DNA of 64,000 bases, from contig JANXZA010000084.1 in NCBI GenBank assembly GCA_025355745.1, forward strand, positions 1 through 64,000, read 5' to 3'. Below the pieces are notes generated by a model. The model was not told where the DNA came from and ran no database searches. It saw only the letters and a program-made list of their open reading frames with translations. Below, piece after piece: positions 58,906-64,000 of this stretch (its first letter is position 1; each line of letters begins with the position of its first letter). Origin of the DNA: Rhizobacter sp. Lineage in GTDB: Bacteria; Pseudomonadota; Gammaproteobacteria; Burkholderiales; Burkholderiaceae_C. Made by a program: the position numbers and the translations under genes.

Positions 58906-60209
58906 CAACCAACCCTCGCCGGATTGTTCGCATGCGTCGTCCAGTTCGCATACTCGCCGCTCACCACCTGCCCCGTCCGCACATCGATCTGCCCCGGCAG
59001 CAAGGCATGCATCGTGATGCACGCCGGCACCGGGCACACCGAGACGCACAGGTTGCAGCCGACGCACTCCGCATCGACCACCTCGAAGTGCCGCTTGCCT
59101 TCCTTAACCGCCGTAATCGCCTGGTGCGAGGTGTCTTCGCACACCACATGGCAGCGCCCGCACTGAATGCACAGTGCCTGGTCGATCACGGCCTTTTCGA
59201 TGTGGTTCAGGTTCAACTGGTTCCAGTCGACGATCGACGCCACCGCGCGGCCGCGAAACGCTTCGATGTGCGCGAATCCCTTGCGGTCCATGTACTCCGA
59301 CAAGCCGCTGCACAGGTCGTCGATGATCCTGAATCCATACGTCATCGCCGCCGTGCAGACCTGCACATTGCCGCAGCCCAGCGCAATGAATTCGGCCGCG
59401 TCGCGCCAGGTCGTGATGCCGCCGATGCCCGAGATTGGCAACCCCGCCATCGCCGCCGTGCGCGCGATCTCGGCCACCATCGCCTGCGCAATCGGCTTCA
59501 CCGCCGGGCCGCAGTAGCCGCCGTGCGAACCGGTGCCGCCGGTGTTCGGCACGATCAGCAGCGAATCAAGATCGACGCCCATCACCGAGTTGATGGTGTT
59601 GATGAGCGACACCGCATCGGCCCCGCCACGATGCGCCGCCAGCGCGGGCGGCTTGATGTCGGCGATGTTCGGCGTCAGCTTCACGATCACCGGCAGGTGC
59701 GTGTACTGCTTGCACCAGCGCGTCACCATCTCGATGTATTCGGGCACTTGGCCGACGGCCGAACCCATGCCGCGTTCGCTCATGCCGTGCGGGCAGCCGA
59801 AGTTGAGTTCGATGCCGTCGCAGCCGGTGTCTTCGACCCGCGGCAGGATGTCGCGCCAGGCCTGCTCTTCGCACGGCACCATGATCGACACGACCATCGC
59901 GCGGTCTGGCCAGTTGCGTTTCACGCGCGCGATCTCGGCCAGATTCACCTCGAGCGGCCGGTCGGTGATCAGCTCGATGTTGTTAAAGCCGATCAGGCGC
60001 CGGTCTTGCGAATACAGCGCTGCGTAGCGCGGGCCGTTGACGTTGACGATCGGCGGGCCAGCCTCGCCGAGCGTCTTCCAGACGACGCCGCCCCAGCCGG
60101 CCTCGAAGGCGCGCACGACGTTGATTTCCTTGTCGGTCGGCGGGGCCGAAGCGAGCCAGAACGGGTTCGGGCTCTTGATGCCCGCAAAGGTGGTGGCGAG
60201 GTTGGCCAT
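58905..60209 (-). CDS. preA: NAD-dependent dihydropyrimidine dehydrogenase subunit PreA
   Basis: FGCPHGMSERGMGSAVGQ; two 4Fe-4S clusters CIQCGRCHVVCED and CVGCNLCVSVCPV. Confidence 0.95.
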   Translation of the reverse strand: MANLATTFAGIKSPNPFWLASAPPTDKEINVVRAFEAGWGGVVWKTLGEAGPPIVNVNGPRYAALYSQDRRLIGFNNIELITDRPLEVNLAEIARVKRNWPDRAMVVSIMVPCEEQAWRDILPRVEDTGCDGIELNFGCPHGMSERGMGSAVGQVPEYIEMVTRWCKQYTHLPVIVKLTPNIADIKPPALAAHRGGADAVSLINTINSVMGVDLDSLLIVPNTGGTGSHGGYCGPAVKPIAQAMVAEIARTAAMAGLPISGIGGITTWRDAAEFIALGCGNVQVCTAAMTYGFRIIDDLCSGLSEYMDRKGFAHIEAFRGRAVASIVDWNQLNLNHIEKAVIDQALCIQCGRCHVVCEDTSHQAITAVKEGKRHFEVVDAECVGCNLCVSVCPVPACITMHALLPGQIDVRTGQVVSGEYANWTTHANNPARVG

Positions 60210-60271
60210 GGACGAGGTTCCGGTGATTCAGGGCGCAGCAGATCGGCTGTGATGCGGCAGCGCGCGTCGCA

Positions 60272-61735
60272 TCATGCGAGCTCGCGACGCACGCGCTGGA
60301 ACGGCGCGCCGTCGCGCACGATGCCGAACGAGCGGTCGATCGAATGCGCGGCCACCTTGCCGTGCTCGACCGCCTCGACCGTCAGGTCGCGCCCGCCCCA
60401 GCTGCAATCGCCGCCGGCCCACACGCCGGTCAGCGAGCTGCGGCCCTCGTCGTCGACCTTGATGCGGCCGTCGCGCAGCACGACGGTCGAGAGCCGTGGG
60501 TCGGCGAGCACCAGCGTCTGACCGATGGCCTTCAGCACCGCGTCGGCCTCCAGGCTCCATTGCTTGCCGGTCGCCTCGAGCTTGCCGCCGACTTCATGCA
60601 TGCTGGCGAAGGTGGCGCCTTGCACCTGGCCCATCGACACGTCGAGCGACTTCAACACGCTCGAGGTGCGGATCGTCACGCCGTTCAGTTGCGCCCATTC
60701 CTGTTCGTGCCTTGACGCCGACATGCGCTGCCGGTCGCGGCGGTAGACGATGGTGACCTCCTGCGCGCCGAGCTTGCGCGATTGCACGGCTGCATCTACC
60801 GCCGTCATGCCGCCGCCGATCACGATGACGCGGCGGCCGACGGGCACGGCGGCCGGGTCGCGCGCCTGGCGGAGCCCGGCGATGAAGTCGACGGCGTTGC
60901 CGAGACCACCGACTGACCCACCCGAGCCCGCACCCGAGCATTCGCCCTGGCCAGCGCTCTGGTCCGATTCCCCGGCGATGCCCAGCGCGTTGACGCCGCC
61001 CAGGCCCATGCCGAGGAACACGGCGTCGAACTGCTGCTGCAAGCCGGCTAACGTGAAGTGCTCGCCCAGCCGCTGTGCGTAGCGCATCTCGATGCCGCCG
61101 ATCGACAACAGCCAGGTGATTTCATGCTGGGCGAAGTCATCGACGGTCTTGTAGGTCGCCAGCCCGTATTCGTTCAGGCCGCCAGGTTTGGGCCGGGCCT
61201 CGAACACCGTCACGTCGTGGCCGAGCAGTGCGGCGCGGTGCGCGCACGCCAGGCCGGCCGGGCCCGCGCCGACGACGGCGATGTGCTTACCGGTGCGGGC
61301 TGCGCGCTTGAACAGCGGTGCGCCGGGGGCCTTGAAGTAGGCGTCCGTCGCGTGGCGTTGCAGCAGGCCGATCTCGACCGGTTTGTCTTCGTTGGTGTTG
61401 CGCACGCAGGCCTGTTCGCACAGCACCTCGGTCGGGCAGACGCGGGCGCACATGCCGCCGAAGATGTTGGCGTCGAGGATCGCCTTCGCCGCGCCGCGCA
61501 CGTTGTCTTCGCTGATGCGGCGGATGAACGACGGGATGTCGATGCCGGTCGGGCAGGCGGTGACGCAGGGCGCGTCATGGCAGTAGTAGCAACGCTCGGC
61601 TTCGATCAGCGCCCGGACGTTGGTCAGCGGGGGATGGGAATCGCTGAAGTTGGCGACGTACTGGCAGGCGGAAAGGCGGGCGGATTTGACGTCGGGCAGG
61701 GGCATGTGGGGCTCGTAGTTCTTGGATCGAAGCAT
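60272..61735 (-). CDS. preT: NAD-dependent dihydropyrimidine dehydrogenase subunit PreT
   Basis: EAERCYYCHDAPCVTACPTGIDIPSFIRRI; VVGAGPAGLACAHRAALLGHDVTVFEA. Confidence 0.95.
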   Translation of the reverse strand: MLRSKNYEPHMPLPDVKSARLSACQYVANFSDSHPPLTNVRALIEAERCYYCHDAPCVTACPTGIDIPSFIRRISEDNVRGAAKAILDANIFGGMCARVCPTEVLCEQACVRNTNEDKPVEIGLLQRHATDAYFKAPGAPLFKRAARTGKHIAVVGAGPAGLACAHRAALLGHDVTVFEARPKPGGLNEYGLATYKTVDDFAQHEITWLLSIGGIEMRYAQRLGEHFTLAGLQQQFDAVFLGMGLGGVNALGIAGESDQSAGQGECSGAGSGGSVGGLGNAVDFIAGLRQARDPAAVPVGRRVIVIGGGMTAVDAAVQSRKLGAQEVTIVYRRDRQRMSASRHEQEWAQLNGVTIRTSSVLKSLDVSMGQVQGATFASMHEVGGKLEATGKQWSLEADAVLKAIGQTLVLADPRLSTVVLRDGRIKVDDEGRSSLTGVWAGGDCSWGGRDLTVEAVEHGKVAAHSIDRSFGIVRDGAPFQRVRRELA

Positions 61736-61753
61736 CGGCGGTCCGCCAACCTT

Positions 61754-63327
<1,574 letters not shown>

Positions 63328-63339
63328 GAAGGCATCGCA

Positions 63340-64000
63340 TCACGCCATCGCCAGCGTTTCAGGGTTCAACCCCACCACCGGCAACTCGTTCGCCTTTGCG
63401 AGCATGGCCCGTAACAGCACGTTGGCGCCGGCCTCGATCCATTCGGGCTTGGCGTCTTCGATCTCGTTGTGGCTGATGCCGCCGATGCAGGGCACGAAGA
63501 TCATCGCGGTGGGCGTGACCGTCGACATGTAGCAGGCATCGTGGCCCGCGCCCGAGACGATGTTGCGGGTGCTGTAGCCGAGCGCTTCGGCGCCGGCGCG
63601 CACCATCGCCACGCAGCTCTCGTCGAAGTGCACGCAGTCGTACTGGAAGATCTGTTTCAGCTCATGTTCAAGCCGGTTCGCTGCCGCGATCTTCGCCACG
63701 CCTGCTTTCAACTCACCGTCCATCTTCGTCAGCTCGGCGTTGTCGGGGCAGCGGAAGTCCACCGTCAGGAACACCCGCCCCGGAATCACGTTGCGCGAGT
63801 TCGGGTAGCTGTTGATCATCCCGACCGTCGACACCGCCACCGGCGCGTGCTTCAGGCCGATCTCGTTGACGAGCTGGATCACCTTCGCCGCACCGAGCAA
63901 GGCATCGCGCCGCACCGGCATTGGCGTCGGGCCGGCGTGCGACTCCTGGCCGGTGAGCGTGAGTTCGTACCAGCGCTGGCCCTGCGCGTCGGTGACGACG
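63340..64000 (-). CDS. Zn-dependent hydantoinase/carbamoylase (beta-ureidopropionase-like); 5' end beyond window
   Basis: SHAGPTPMPVRRDALLGAAKVIQLV; IFVPCIGGISHNEIEDAKPEWIEAGANVLL; open to window edge. Confidence 0.93.
   Translation of the reverse strand, partial: VVTDAQGQRWYELTLTGQESHAGPTPMPVRRDALLGAAKVIQLVNEIGLKHAPVAVSTVGMINSYPNSRNVIPGRVFLTVDFRCPDNAELTKMDGELKAGVAKIAAANRLEHELKQIFQYDCVHFDESCVAMVRAGAEALGYSTRNIVSGAGHDACYMSTVTPTAMIFVPCIGGISHNEIEDAKPEWIEAGANVLLRAMLAKANELPVVGLNPETLAMA

Overview
This 64 kb GC-rich window looks like a betaproteobacterial (Burkholderiales-type) chromosome; the taxonomy is inferred from gene content only. Main blocks: (1) the 3' end of a GspE/PilB-type ATPase at 1-151. 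(2) A block of about 25 kb (756-25388) in which every credible gene is on the minus strand. It holds a complete tad/Flp pilus locus with three Flp pilins (one 58-aa pilin is missing from the ORF track), a PAP2 / spermidine-synthase-like / ICMT operon with an in-frame amber stop, an Ig-like lipoprotein and a NarL-type two-component pair. The block is bounded by two decayed, inverted copies of the same IS-transposase relic (about 242-690 and 25545-25960). (3) Plus-strand tctBA, DUF3422, gamma-glutamyltransferase and an EamA transporter. (4) A low-density region with a possibly truncated AraC regulator and small DUF genes. (5) qor, lspA-ileS-ribF. (6) A PQQ-dehydrogenase region (42094-54375) with an AAA-less AcoR-like regulator, a YVTN propeller, cytochrome b561, two PQQ dehydrogenases carrying the D-x-D (lanthanide-type) motif, a MoxJ-like/cytochrome c fusion, and a four-gene proton-channel-like cassette (45361-47887). 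That cassette is my best candidate for an undescribed system. (7) A reductive pyrimidine catabolism operon (ABC transporter, preA, preT, hydantoinase, carbamoylase). Several palindromic and tandem repeats lie between genes. No rRNA, tRNA or CRISPR array was recognised. All family calls come from reading motifs; no database search was run.
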